From Nocardiopsis coralli (GTDB lineage Bacteria > Actinomycetota > Actinomycetes > Streptosporangiales > Streptosporangiaceae): a stretch of 64,000 bases of DNA. A program made the translations under genes and the position numbers. Below, piece by piece: positions 55,282 to 64,000 of the stretch (positions within the stretch are counted from its first letter, which is position 1; each line of letters begins with the position of its first letter). Where the stretch lies: contig NZ_JADBGI010000006.1 of NCBI RefSeq assembly GCF_014892575.1, positions 219,698 through 283,697 of the forward strand. Reading direction: 5' to 3'. The notes under the pieces are model-generated. The model saw only the letters and a program-made list of their open reading frames with translations. It did no database searches and was not told where the DNA came from.

Positions 55282-57372
55282 ATGCACTCCCTCGCTGACG
55301 ACGATCCCGGACAGATCGGCCCCTACCGCATCACCGCCCTGCTCGGCAGCGGCGGGATGGGCCGCGTCTACCTGGGCTTCGACCGCGACGACCACCCGGC
55401 CGCCGTCAAGGTGGTCAAGGCCGAGTACGCCTACGACCCCGACTTCCGCGAACGCTTCGCCCGCGAACTCTCCTCCGCCCAGAGGGTGCACGGCCCCGGC
55501 ATCCCGCGGGTGTACGCCGCCGACACCTCCGGCGAACGCCCCTGGCTGGCCACCGCCTACGTCAAGGGCCCCTCGCTGCAGCACCTGATCGAGCAGACCG
55601 GCCCGCTGCCCGAACCCTCCGCGGTCTACCTCGCGCGCGCGATCGCCCAGGCCCTGACCGGCGTGCACGCCCAGGGTCTGGCCCACCGCGACCTCAAGCC
55701 GGCCAACACCATGGTTTCCGCCGAGGGTCCGCAGGTCATCGACTTCGGCATCGCCCGCGCCGCCGAGGACGGCCACCAGGGCGACGGCTCGACCCTCGCC
55801 GGGACCCCCGGTTACATGGCGCCCGAGGCCTCCCGCGGCGAGCAGGCAGGCCCGCCCGCCGACGTCTTCGCTCTGGGCGGCATCCTCGTCTGGGCCCTGA
55901 CCGGGTCCGGGCCCTTCGGGGACGGCCACCCCTCCTCAGTCCTGTACCGGGCCGAGAACCTGGACCCCGAACTCGACCGGGTGCCCCCGCAGCTGCGCCC
56001 GCTCGCGGCCGCCTGCCTCGACAAGGATCCCGCGCGCCGGCCCACCGCCGCCCAGGCGCTGCAGGCGCTCGGCGGTCCCGTCACCCCGACCACCGCCGCC
56101 GAGCAGTGGCTTCCCCCGCACGCCGCGGCCGCCGTCGCCCGAGTGGCCGCCGAATACGACCGCGTACGCACCTTGTCCGGCAACGGCTCCAAGAGCCGCG
56201 GGCTCCTCGTGGCCGGCGCCGCCACCGTGGCCCTGTGCCTGGTCGCCGGGTTCGGGTACTGGGCCGTCGCCGACCCCTCCGCGCCCGCCGAAGAGACCCA
56301 GACCGCCGGTGAGGAGGACGAGGCCCCGCAGCGGGACCAGTGCGACCCGACCGAGCACCTCGCCGACGAATACACCGAAGCGGCGTCGGACACCCCGACC
56401 GTGCCCTCCAGCACCGACCGGATCTTCAGCCAGTTCTCCAACGACGGCTCCGTGCTCGCCGTCTCCGGCAACCGCGGTGTGGCGCTCTGGGACTGGGAGA
56501 ACGGGGAGGAGCTCGCCCTCATCGAGGCGAACATCCCCCACAGCGCGGGCGTGCCCGAGTTCAGCCCGAACGACTGCGAACTGGCGTGGGCCACGGAGGA
56601 GGGCGCGCAGGTCTACTCCCTGGAGACCGGCGAACACACCGTGCACGCCGAAGGACGGGAACTCCGCGAGCTCGCGTTCTCCCCCGACGGCTCCGTGCTG
56701 ACCGTCGCCGACAACGGCTTCGACAGCGAGGGCGGCACCTACGACATCGACCTGGAGACCGGCGACACCGTTCAGGTGCACGGCGACGGCACGTCCATGG
56801 TCTCGCTCGTGTACGCCGCGGACGGGGAGCACCTCGCCGGCATCGACCTCCTCGACCAGCTGCGCGTGTGGGACGCCGAGAGCGGGGAGGTCGTCTTCTC
56901 CCACGACGGGCTCGCCCAGCTCGACATCGGCTCCGGCCTGGCCATGCCCGGCGGCGGGGAGGTCATCGTGGCCACCCCCGACGGACCCGTCCACTACGAC
57001 TTCCTGACCGACGACGGCGGCGGCTACATCTTCGAGCCCGACGAGGACGACGACGAAGAGGCCTACGGCGCCGAGCTCGTCGAGTTCGCCCACAACCCGC
57101 ACCAGAACCGCATCTACACCGTGCGCGCCGACCCGGAGGAGGCCGAGGACGGGGGCCGGTACTCCTACCTGCACATCTGGGACTGGGACCACACTCAGGA
57201 GCACGAGAACGAGGAAGACGTCGAGGAAGAGGTCGAGCCGGAGAGCGAGAGCCTCGGCCTGGGCATGGCCGTGCACCCCGAGGGCGAGGTCGTCTCCGGC
57301 ACCGACCTCGACGCGGGGCAGATCCTGATCATGTCCCCCGACGACCTCGCCGAGATCGACCGCCTCGGCTGA
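55282..57372 (+). CDS. Transmembrane Ser/Thr protein kinase with extracellular propeller
   Basis: This 696-residue protein has an N-terminal Hanks-type kinase (about 12-270): glycine loop LGSGGMGRVY, AVKVV lysine, catalytic HRDLKPAN near 135, DFG near 154, and GTPGYMAPEA. One transmembrane helix (about 309-331) follows, then an acidic linker and an extracellular beta-propeller (about 380-696) with WD40/PQQ-like strands (GVALWDWENGEEL; LRVWDAESGEVVF). All catalytic residues are present, so it should be active. It is the first of three tandem genes with the same architecture; the 55-bp gap to the next suggests an operon. Confidence 0.93.
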   Translation: MHSLADDDPGQIGPYRITALLGSGGMGRVYLGFDRDDHPAAVKVVKAEYAYDPDFRERFARELSSAQRVHGPGIPRVYAADTSGERPWLATAYVKGPSLQHLIEQTGPLPEPSAVYLARAIAQALTGVHAQGLAHRDLKPANTMVSAEGPQVIDFGIARAAEDGHQGDGSTLAGTPGYMAPEASRGEQAGPPADVFALGGILVWALTGSGPFGDGHPSSVLYRAENLDPELDRVPPQLRPLAAACLDKDPARRPTAAQALQALGGPVTPTTAAEQWLPPHAAAAVARVAAEYDRVRTLSGNGSKSRGLLVAGAATVALCLVAGFGYWAVADPSAPAEETQTAGEEDEAPQRDQCDPTEHLADEYTEAASDTPTVPSSTDRIFSQFSNDGSVLAVSGNRGVALWDWENGEELALIEANIPHSAGVPEFSPNDCELAWATEEGAQVYSLETGEHTVHAEGRELRELAFSPDGSVLTVADNGFDSEGGTYDIDLETGDTVQVHGDGTSMVSLVYAADGEHLAGIDLLDQLRVWDAESGEVVFSHDGLAQLDIGSGLAMPGGGEVIVATPDGPVHYDFLTDDGGGYIFEPDEDDDEEAYGAELVEFAHNPHQNRIYTVRADPEEAEDGGRYSYLHIWDWDHTQEHENEEDVEEEVEPESESLGLGMAVHPEGEVVSGTDLDAGQILIMSPDDLAEIDRLG

Positions 57373-57427
57373 CCCCGCGACCGGCCTCCCGGACCACCCC
57401 GAACACCGACAGACGGAAAGCTCACCG

Positions 57428-59479
57428 ATGCACCCTCTCCACCCGCACGACCCGCCCCGGGTCGGGCCGTACCGGCCCCGCGCCCGGCTCGGGGAGGACG
57501 CCTTCTCGCGCGTGTACCTGGCGACCGCCCCGGACCGCCCGCCGGTGGCCCTCAAGGTGGCGCGTTCGGGGCTGTCCTCGGATCCTTCCTTCCGCCCCGC
57601 CCTCACCGACCTGGTGGCGGCGACCCGGCCGCTGCGGAGCCCGTACGTGGCGGGTGTGCTCGACGCCGACACCGAGGGCCCGGCCCCCTGGGTCGCGGTC
57701 ACCCGCCCCTTCGGCCCGAGCCTCGCCGAGTGTGTGCACACGCACGGTCCGCTGCCCGCGGCGGCGCTGGCCCCGCTCGCCCTGGCCACCGCGCAGGGCC
57801 TGGCCGACCTGCACGCCGCCGGACACCCGCACGGGGCTCTGTGGCCCGACGGTGTGCTGCTCACCGAGCACGGCGCCGTCCTGGCCGACCCGGGCTTCGA
57901 ACGCATCGCCGCCGACCTGCAACAGCGCGCGCCGCATCCCGCGTTCGCCGCGCCCGAGGGCGGGTCCTCACAGGCCACCGACGTCTTCGCGTGGGCCGCG
58001 ACCCTGTGCTTCGCCGCGTCCGGGGTCGAGGGCCCCGGCGGGCTGGAGCGTGTACCGATGCAGCTGCGGGGCCTGGTCGACGCCTGCCTCCAGCAGGGCG
58101 CGGACCTGCGTCCCACCGCCGCGGACCTCGTGCGGATCCTCGGCGGTCCCACGGCACCCGGCCCCTGGCCCGAAGGTCTGGCCGCGGTCGTGCGCGGTTC
58201 GGCCCAGGACGGGCAGCAGGCGCTCGCCGCCGAGGCCGTCCCCGAGAAGAAACGGGGCCGCGGCAAGGCCGTCGCACTCACCGCCGCGGGCCTGGCCGTG
58301 GTGCTGCTGGCCGGTTCCGGCGCCGTCTGGGCCCTCAACGGCAACGGCGACGGTGACGGCGATGAGGGCGGCGGAACCACGGAGGAGGAGGCCGAGGGCC
58401 TCATCACCGACACCGGCTGCCTGGAGGCCGACGACCTTCCCGAGCCCGACTCGCCCATCAGCGACCTGGACGCGGTGAACGTGTCCTTCTCCCCCGACGG
58501 CAACGCCCTGCTCATCAGCAGTTTCGAGCACGGATACAGCGTGTGGGACTGGCGCGAGGGCACCGAGATCGCCCGCGTCGACGGCGAGCTCGGCGACATC
58601 CACGGCGGGGAGTTCGCCCCCGTCGGCTGCATGGTCGCCGGCACACACCCAACGCCCTTCGACGCGGACGACTACGACCGCCCTGTCGTGCACACCCACG
58701 ACCTGCCCTCCGGTGAGAGCCAGGAACAGCTCGGCCCGCAGTCCGAGCGTGTGGTCGACGAGCTCGAACCGCCCCGGCGCGCGGAGGACTACGCCTTCTC
58801 GCCGTCCGGGGAGCAGATGGCCGTCGCCGTCGACTTCGACATGAACATGGGCGACGGCGAACAGCTGCCGCCCGTCGGCATCGTCGACATGGCCACCGGC
58901 GAGATCGAGCACGAGTGGACCGATGACGACGCCCTCGTCTCCGATGTGGAGTACCTCGACGAGGACCGCATCGTCGCCGCCACCGCAGGGCCGCTCGAAC
59001 TGCGCGACGCCGAGACCGGCGAGGTCCTGGACTCCCTGCGCGATCACACCAGCTACGAGTTCACGACCGTGCCCGGCACCGCCCAGGTCCTCTACCGCAG
59101 CGACGAACACATGGTGCTGTGGGACTTCGACGAGGGCGACGAGGTCGACCGGTTCCCCGTCCCCGACTACCACGAGTCCTACACCGAGGAGTACGGCTAC
59201 CCCACCGGGATGACCGCCGACCCCGAACTCGGGGTCGTGCACTTCAGCTGGGGCGAGGCAACCTCCGCCGCCGTCGACACCTCCGGCCGCGAGTACGACC
59301 ACCACGGGCACCTGTGGGACCTGGAGTCCGGGGAGGACCTCATCGAGGACGAGGACGGCCTCATGCCGCGCCCCGTCGCCTTCCACCCCGCACAGGAGGT
59401 CATCGCCTCCGTCAACGCCGAGGGCGACGTCGACCTGCTCGACCCGCAGAGCCACGAGGTCACCGCCACGCTCTCCTGA
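57428..59479 (+). CDS. Transmembrane pseudokinase with extracellular propeller
   Basis: This 683-residue protein has the same layout as its neighbours: kinase fold, helix (about 281-303), acidic linker, beta-propeller. But the catalytic residues are gone: HRDLKPxN reads HGALWPDG near 135, DFG reads DPG, and the glycine loop is LGEDAFSRVY. The ATP-binding Lys (VALKVA) remains. It should therefore be inactive and may serve as a regulatory partner of the flanking kinases. The propeller has VWDWREGTEIARV-like strands, of the same type as in the third protein. Start ATG 57428. Confidence 0.92.
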   Translation: MHPLHPHDPPRVGPYRPRARLGEDAFSRVYLATAPDRPPVALKVARSGLSSDPSFRPALTDLVAATRPLRSPYVAGVLDADTEGPAPWVAVTRPFGPSLAECVHTHGPLPAAALAPLALATAQGLADLHAAGHPHGALWPDGVLLTEHGAVLADPGFERIAADLQQRAPHPAFAAPEGGSSQATDVFAWAATLCFAASGVEGPGGLERVPMQLRGLVDACLQQGADLRPTAADLVRILGGPTAPGPWPEGLAAVVRGSAQDGQQALAAEAVPEKKRGRGKAVALTAAGLAVVLLAGSGAVWALNGNGDGDGDEGGGTTEEEAEGLITDTGCLEADDLPEPDSPISDLDAVNVSFSPDGNALLISSFEHGYSVWDWREGTEIARVDGELGDIHGGEFAPVGCMVAGTHPTPFDADDYDRPVVHTHDLPSGESQEQLGPQSERVVDELEPPRRAEDYAFSPSGEQMAVAVDFDMNMGDGEQLPPVGIVDMATGEIEHEWTDDDALVSDVEYLDEDRIVAATAGPLELRDAETGEVLDSLRDHTSYEFTTVPGTAQVLYRSDEHMVLWDFDEGDEVDRFPVPDYHESYTEEYGYPTGMTADPELGVVHFSWGEATSAAVDTSGREYDHHGHLWDLESGEDLIEDEDGLMPRPVAFHPAQEVIASVNAEGDVDLLDPQSHEVTATLS

Positions 59480-59601
59480 GAGTCGGGCCGCCGCGCCCCT
59501 GTGCGTCGGCCCGACCGTCGAGTGGCCCGCCCGACGAGCTGATGCGCCGTGGCCGCCCCACGGACCGCCCCTCCCGACCGAACCGACCCTGGGAACCCGG
59601 T

Positions 59602-61638
59602 ATGAAACCCCTGACGCCCTCGGACCCCGCCCACATCGGCCCGCACCGTGTGCTCGCCCGCCTGGGCGCCGGCGGCATGGGCGCCGTCTACCTCGCGCGC
59701 ACGCCGGAGGGCCACCTGGCGGCGGTCAAGGTCGTGCACACCGAGCTCGCCCAGGACCAGGGGTTCCTCGCACGGTTCGCGCGCGAGACCCGCACGGCCC
59801 AACGTGTACGCGGGCCCTACACACCCGCGGTGCTGTCGGCGTCCCCGGAGGACCGGACCCCGTGGATGGCCACGGAGTACGTGCCCGGCCCCACGCTCAG
59901 CGAGGCCGTCGCCGGGCGCGGGCCCCTGCCCGAGGCATCTCTGCGCGTGCTCGCCCTGGGTCTTGCGCGCGCACTGCAGTCCGTGCACGCGTCGGGCATC
60001 ATGCACCGCGACCTGAAGCCCGGGAACGTGCTGCTCTCGCCCCGCGGGCCCCAGGTCATCGACTTCGGTATCGCGCGTGCCGTCGAGGGCACCGTCCTGA
60101 CCAAGACCGGTGAAGCCTTCGGAACGCCCGCCTACACCTGCCCCGAGACCGTGCTCGGCCGGGAGCAGTCACCCGCCAGCGACGTGTTCGCGCTCGCCGG
60201 CATCGTCGCCTTCGCTGCCTCCGGGAGGCCGCCCTTCGGCCGCAAGCCCGCCGCCGAGGTACTGCAGCGCATCGTCAACGACGAACCCGACCTCGAGGGC
60301 GTGCCCGCGGGTACCCTGCACGATCTCCTGGCCCGGTGCCTGGCCAAGGACCCCGCCGCGCGCCCCTCCGCCGACGAGATCGTGAACGTGCTCTCCTCGG
60401 AGCCCCTGCCCTCCGCGGAGCACGGGTGGCTGCCCGCCACCGTCAACGCGGAGATCGGCGAACGCGAGCGCGAACTCCACCGGGTCGTGCACGAAGCGCC
60501 CACCGCGCCCGGCGTCGCCCACACCGGGCGCAAGCGGCGCGGGTGGATCGTCGTCGGGGCGGCCGCCACGGCCCTGGTCCTCATGGCCGGCACCGCCGCA
60601 GCGGTCCTGCGCCCCTGGGAGGACGCGGACTCAGGCGGAACCGACGAGGCCGCCGCCCCCGATGACGACGGGGCGAACGAAGCCGAAGGTGACGCCGCGG
60701 CCGAGGACGAGCCGTCCTTCCCCGAGTCCGTGTACGGCATCCACTTCACCCCCGACGGGGAGGAGCTGTACGTGCACACCCCCGACGAGATCACCGTGTG
60801 GGACTGGCGCGAGGGCGAGCTCATCGACACCCCCTTCGGCGCCGATGACGAGACCAACTCCTTCGACCTGGCCGAATCCGGGCACATGGCCACCGCCGGC
60901 GAGGACGGGCTCCGGATCTGGGACGACTCGCACCAGGAGGTCGACTCCTTCGACGGCGGCGACATCGAGTTCTACGACAGCGTCTCGCTGTCCGACGACG
61001 GAAACCTGGCCGCGTTCCGCATGGTCGAGCAGGACAGCGAAAACAGCATCGCGGTGGTGTGGGACCGCGAGGAGGACGCCGTGGTGTGGGAAGAGGAGGG
61101 GGACACCCACTCGACGCAGCTCAGCCCCGACGGTTCCCACGTGATGCTCGAGAACCGCTACATGGCGCCCTACATCAGGGTCGTCGACCCGCAGAGCGGG
61201 GACACCGTCGCGGAGTTCCCCACCGACGGCGGGGAGCCCGCCGACAACCCGCTGATCGACGCTGCGTTCGCCCCGGACCGTCCGCACATCGCCGTCTCCG
61301 ACAGCGAGACCGAACAGACTGTCGTGTACGACCTTGCCGCCGGCGAGACCGTCGAGGAGCTCGACAGCCCCGGAACCCCGATGGGCCTGAGCTACAGCCC
61401 CGACGGTGCGTCGCTGTTGGCAGGGCGCGACGACGGCGTCGGCGTCAACGGCGGGTTCATGTGGGACACCAGTTCCTGGGAGTCGGTCGTCTCCGAGTCG
61501 ACACTCATCTTCGACAAGCCGCTGGTGCATCCGGACGGCGAGACCATCGCCGTCGTGGAGAACTCCACCGGGACCGGAGGGGCGACCGTGCTGTTCCTGG
61601 ACCCGGAGAGCGGGCGCGACACCCACGAGATCACCTGA
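59602..61638 (+). CDS. Transmembrane Ser/Thr protein kinase with extracellular propeller
   Basis: This 678-residue protein has an active-looking kinase domain (LGAGGMGAVY, AVKVV, HRDLKPGN near 135, DFG near 154, GTPAYTCPET), a transmembrane helix (about 315-337), an acidic linker, and a propeller (about 370-678; ITVWDWREGELID, LRIWDDSHQEV, VVDPQSGDTVAEF). ATG 59602 (MKPLTPSDPAHIGPHR) aligns with the starts of the two upstream proteins, which fixes it. It is separated from the pseudokinase gene by 122 bp and may have its own promoter. Third of the tandem family. Confidence 0.92.
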   Translation: MKPLTPSDPAHIGPHRVLARLGAGGMGAVYLARTPEGHLAAVKVVHTELAQDQGFLARFARETRTAQRVRGPYTPAVLSASPEDRTPWMATEYVPGPTLSEAVAGRGPLPEASLRVLALGLARALQSVHASGIMHRDLKPGNVLLSPRGPQVIDFGIARAVEGTVLTKTGEAFGTPAYTCPETVLGREQSPASDVFALAGIVAFAASGRPPFGRKPAAEVLQRIVNDEPDLEGVPAGTLHDLLARCLAKDPAARPSADEIVNVLSSEPLPSAEHGWLPATVNAEIGERERELHRVVHEAPTAPGVAHTGRKRRGWIVVGAAATALVLMAGTAAAVLRPWEDADSGGTDEAAAPDDDGANEAEGDAAAEDEPSFPESVYGIHFTPDGEELYVHTPDEITVWDWREGELIDTPFGADDETNSFDLAESGHMATAGEDGLRIWDDSHQEVDSFDGGDIEFYDSVSLSDDGNLAAFRMVEQDSENSIAVVWDREEDAVVWEEEGDTHSTQLSPDGSHVMLENRYMAPYIRVVDPQSGDTVAEFPTDGGEPADNPLIDAAFAPDRPHIAVSDSETEQTVVYDLAAGETVEELDSPGTPMGLSYSPDGASLLAGRDDGVGVNGGFMWDTSSWESVVSESTLIFDKPLVHPDGETIAVVENSTGTGGATVLFLDPESGRDTHEIT

Positions 61639-61716
61639 GGCGCGCGGGGGCGTGGGGTGTGGGGCTCAGGGCCGGGCGCGAGAGCGGACGCGGGCCGGGA
61701 CCCGGGCCCGGGCTCA

Positions 61717-61748
61717 GGCGCGGGCCGGGGCTGGCGCGGGCCGGGGCT
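61717..61748. repeat. 16-bp exact tandem repeat
   Basis: GGCGCGGGCCGGGGCT occurs twice in a row (61717-61732, 61733-61748), at the end of a G-rich stretch between the convergent kinase and lipoprotein genes. Its last base touches the lipoprotein stop. Confidence 0.8.
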
Positions 61749-62398
61749 CAGCCCTCCGTGCACTCCACGTGCCCTTCGATGGCGGCGGTGTACTCAGCCG
61801 CGGTGTCGTAGGCGCCCTGGACTGAGTCGAGAACTTCACGCGCGAACTCTTCGGCGTTCACCGGCTCTGACTCGCACCAGTCGACCTCGCTCTCTTGCAA
61901 GGTATCCCTCACGACCTGATCGATACCTTCGGCGTTCAGCGGCATCCCGTCCGATGCGTCCTCGAGGGAGACGTCCGTGTCCGCCTCGTAGCCGTGCGGT
62001 GTGGACACGATGAGCCCAGACTCGACCAAGACGTCAATGTTGGTCTCCCACGCCTGCTCGCGGGACTCGAAGTAAGGCTCACCGTCCTCACCTCGTAGCA
62101 CCGCCACAGCATCGGGGGTTCTCTCATACGCCTCGGCGAGAACCAACTTCCGAACCTGACTGTCGACCCACCACCACTGCGGTTCCTGCGAGCTCTGGGC
62201 CTGCTCGTCATACGGAGGCAAGTCCGCAGAGCCGTCACCGGTGTCGGAGGTATCCGTCGAGCAACCGATCAGCGCCGGCCCGAGAGCCAGAACCAGAACC
62301 AGGGCCAACGGATGCAAGAGCCGTCGAAGTGAGCTGCGTTCTGGAACAGGCTTCTCGGATTCGGACGAACCCGGACGCGGCGACACCGTCAATCTCAC
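61748..62398 (-). CDS. Lipoprotein of unknown function
   Basis: This protein of about 216 residues has a basic N-terminus, a hydrophobic stretch and a lipobox LALGPALIGC (Cys near 45), followed by an acidic mature domain (WWWVDSQVRKLVLAEAYERT, NIDVLVESGLIVSTPHGYEA, and a C-terminal helix). GTG 62398 is chosen, with GGGGGAGG just before it; a GTG seven codons upstream is possible. No family recognised. It is encoded 62 bp downstream of the PQQ-like lipoprotein gene on the same strand, so they are probably co-transcribed. Lower GC than the kinases. Confidence 0.72.
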   Translation of the reverse strand: MRLTVSPRPGSSESEKPVPERSSLRRLLHPLALVLVLALGPALIGCSTDTSDTGDGSADLPPYDEQAQSSQEPQWWWVDSQVRKLVLAEAYERTPDAVAVLRGEDGEPYFESREQAWETNIDVLVESGLIVSTPHGYEADTDVSLEDASDGMPLNAEGIDQVVRDTLQESEVDWCESEPVNAEEFAREVLDSVQGAYDTAAEYTAAIEGHVECTEG

Positions 62399-62460
62399 TG
62401 GGCCTCCCCCGCACTGCACTCGCTCCCGGACCCGTCTGTGAAAAGCATCCGGCCCCTGCC

Positions 62461-63786
62461 TCAGTTCAACCCGACGATGACGTTGTTACCAATGCGCTCG
62501 TCCTCGGTGACCACCACCGCGCCCGGCACCTCCCACATACGAGGAGCGTCAACGTCCGAGCTGAAATCGAACTCCGCCTGACGCCACTCGTCCCGGTTCT
62601 CTGTCAGGCCGACCTCGATCGACGCGGGTTCCCCCTCCGAGCCCCAGTCCACGAACTCGGCCTCCACCGGGCCCCGGTCCAGATCCGGCACCGTCAAGTG
62701 CGACAACCGCAGAACACCCTCACCCAGCACCACACCGGGATCGCTCCTCATCTCGGAGGGCCGCGCCGGCACCAGCGCCTCGTTCAGCGTCTCCCCGTCG
62801 AACGACACGTGGCGGTATTCGACCGCATCCTCGTCCGGCAACCACTCTGCCGACACACTGCCCTCATCCGTCAGAGCCACCCGCTCATCGTCGCTGACAT
62901 CGCCCTCGAAGACCTCACCGTCAATACGCTCGCCCGACTCGACCTCCAGAAGGAAGGGGTCGTACTCCAACTCATCGGCCCCCAAAGGCTCCAGGAGCAG
63001 AACCTCACCGCCCTCCGAGACCTGTTGGTCGATAAAGGACTGCTTGCTGGGGGGCTGCTGGGATTCGACCTCCCACAACGGTTCCCCTGATCCGGGAGAC
63101 AGTGCGGTCGTGACCAGACGGCGTGATTGAGGCTCATCAAACGATTTGGGCCCATCGCTGTATCCGCGGGTCAGAACAACCGCATCGTCCACAACCGACA
63201 ACTCCGACCGCCCACTGATCAGTTCCAGGCCATCCGAACTCGCAGGGGCCTCGTACGTCCACACGTCCTGCCCATCGGACAACGAGACCCCGCGCAGCGC
63301 ATCCCCGTCTTCCAGGACCAGAACGTCGTCGGTGATCCTGCCCTGCCAAGGCTCTTCGTCAGCATCGGGGAGTTCGTATTCATACTCCACCTCCCCGGTC
63401 CCGGTCTCGAGAACAACCACGTGGGCTGGCCCGCCCTCCGTATCGCGGTAGGCCAGCACCACCCGTTCATGATCAGGGGTCGCAACTGCCTTCTCAAGAT
63501 CCCGGTCCTCGGAACGGTAATGCCACAACTCATCACCGCTCTGAGCATCCAGGGCCACCACACCATTGCCCAGCTCCAGCACCGGACCGGAGAGGCCCGC
63601 CTGGACGCTGTGCACATCCTCCGACGCCCCCAGTTCCCACTCCCACGCCACCCCCGACACCGAGTCCAGCGGACCGTACTCAGGTACCTGCCCCTCGTAC
63701 ACACGGTGATCGACACCGTCACCAACCAACGCGCAACCGCTCAACAACACGACCGAAGACACCAGAACCGGGGGAAACAACCGCAT
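62461..63786 (-). CDS. PQQ-like beta-propeller lipoprotein
   Basis: This 441-residue protein has a signal peptide with lipobox VLLSGC (Cys near 18) and an extracellular propeller with PQQ-like repeats (GVVALDAQSGDELWHYRS; VVLETGTGEVEYEYELP; LSDGQDVWTYEAP; LSPGSGEPLWEVES). It resembles the propeller of the nearby kinases and BamB/PQQ-like proteins. The cognate ligand is unknown. It forms a two-gene unit with the other lipoprotein, convergent with the kinase array, and could be part of the same surface signalling system. Third-position GC is lower than in the kinases. Confidence 0.82.
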   Translation of the reverse strand: MRLFPPVLVSSVVLLSGCALVGDGVDHRVYEGQVPEYGPLDSVSGVAWEWELGASEDVHSVQAGLSGPVLELGNGVVALDAQSGDELWHYRSEDRDLEKAVATPDHERVVLAYRDTEGGPAHVVVLETGTGEVEYEYELPDADEEPWQGRITDDVLVLEDGDALRGVSLSDGQDVWTYEAPASSDGLELISGRSELSVVDDAVVLTRGYSDGPKSFDEPQSRRLVTTALSPGSGEPLWEVESQQPPSKQSFIDQQVSEGGEVLLLEPLGADELEYDPFLLEVESGERIDGEVFEGDVSDDERVALTDEGSVSAEWLPDEDAVEYRHVSFDGETLNEALVPARPSEMRSDPGVVLGEGVLRLSHLTVPDLDRGPVEAEFVDWGSEGEPASIEVGLTENRDEWRQAEFDFSSDVDAPRMWEVPGAVVVTEDERIGNNVIVGLN

Positions 63787-63928
63787 ACCGCGACCCTACG
63801 CAGCACCCCGAAGGGGCCGACCGAGAGGTCTGCACTCGGCGGCGACTGAGCTGCACGACGTTGCACCGCGCACGTCTTGTCACGGCCAGGCCTTCGGGCA
63901 CCAACCGAGTGCGGCCACCTCAGACCTC

Positions 63929-64000
63929 ACTGCAACCCGAGGATGCGCCTGTCCTCATCCTCGGCGGGGGCCTCCGCGACCTGGTGCTCCACCCGCGGGT
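63929..64000 (-). CDS. C-terminal end of a gene cut by the window edge
   Basis: On the minus strand a frame enters from the right edge and ends at a stop (63929-63931). It reads PRVEHQVAEAPAEDEDRRIL then GLQ. The composition looks like a hydrophilic C-terminus. Only 23 residues are visible, so the family cannot be told. Confidence 0.4.

Overview
This 64-kb window comes from the chromosome of a very GC-rich actinomycete. Coding frames show third-position GC near 95%, GTG and TTG starts are common, and the gene content is actinobacterial: a dnaK-grpE-dnaJ-hspR operon with a HAIR operator, an XRE/DUF5753 regulator with DUF397 partners, an ECF42-type sigma factor with a DGPF protein, and Hanks-type kinases carrying extracellular propellers. 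A Nocardiopsis-like member of the Streptosporangiales fits best, but the genus is an inference. I see no rRNA, tRNA, CRISPR array or complete insertion sequence.

Layout. Positions 1-7.4 kb hold a membrane-anchored protein, two tandem DesK/LiaS-type histidine kinases with an ABC-2 exporter but no response regulator, and a TetR repressor divergent from a membrane-anchored alpha/beta hydrolase across two abutting 14-bp palindromes. At 7.6-9.8 kb lies a membrane Fe-S oxidoreductase. At 10.3-17.6 kb lies the heat-shock block dnaK-grpE-dnaJ-hspR followed by clpB. At 17.8-20.8 kb are an epimerase, the 3' scrap of a hydrolase gene, an ECF42-like sigma factor and its DGPF partner.

At 21.1-29.1 kb a three-gene unit encodes a YqiJ/NfeD-like membrane OB-fold protein, a flotillin, and a 1694-residue DUF3686-type AAA ATPase. 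Immediately downstream (29.1-31.3 kb) is a two-gene ATPase + RloB/TOPRIM-like module resembling AbiL/PARIS defence systems. It is bracketed by 22-bp exact direct repeats, which suggests that it was inserted as a unit. These two neighbouring blocks are the most interesting part of the window.

From 31.4 to 39.4 kb come mixed accessory genes: a hydrolase, a small XRE protein, an OafA-type acyltransferase, an NPCBM-like membrane protein in an AT-richer patch, a SUFU-domain protein, an aldo/keto reductase, and a secreted protein preceded by degenerate 63-bp repeats. At 39.8-41.6 kb is a FadE-type acyl-CoA dehydrogenase whose promoter shares an operator-like motif with the Fe-S oxidoreductase. A candidate small RNA follows. 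At 42.0-44.7 kb are a VapBC-like pair, an unknown gene, and an XRE/DUF5753 regulator with three DUF397 genes, the last two being an almost exact 219-bp tandem duplication.

From 44.9 to 54.9 kb are a second ABC-2 exporter, an S-adenosylhomocysteine-hydrolase-like NAD-binding protein, an RsbW-type ATP-binding protein with a repeat-rich partner, a convergent SDR/MFS pair, a small TTG-start gene behind a CRP-like site, an ABM-domain protein and a YghZ-type aldo/keto reductase. The right end (55.3-63.8 kb) is a tandem array of three transmembrane kinase-propeller proteins, the middle one a pseudokinase, facing two convergent lipoprotein genes, one of them a PQQ-like propeller.
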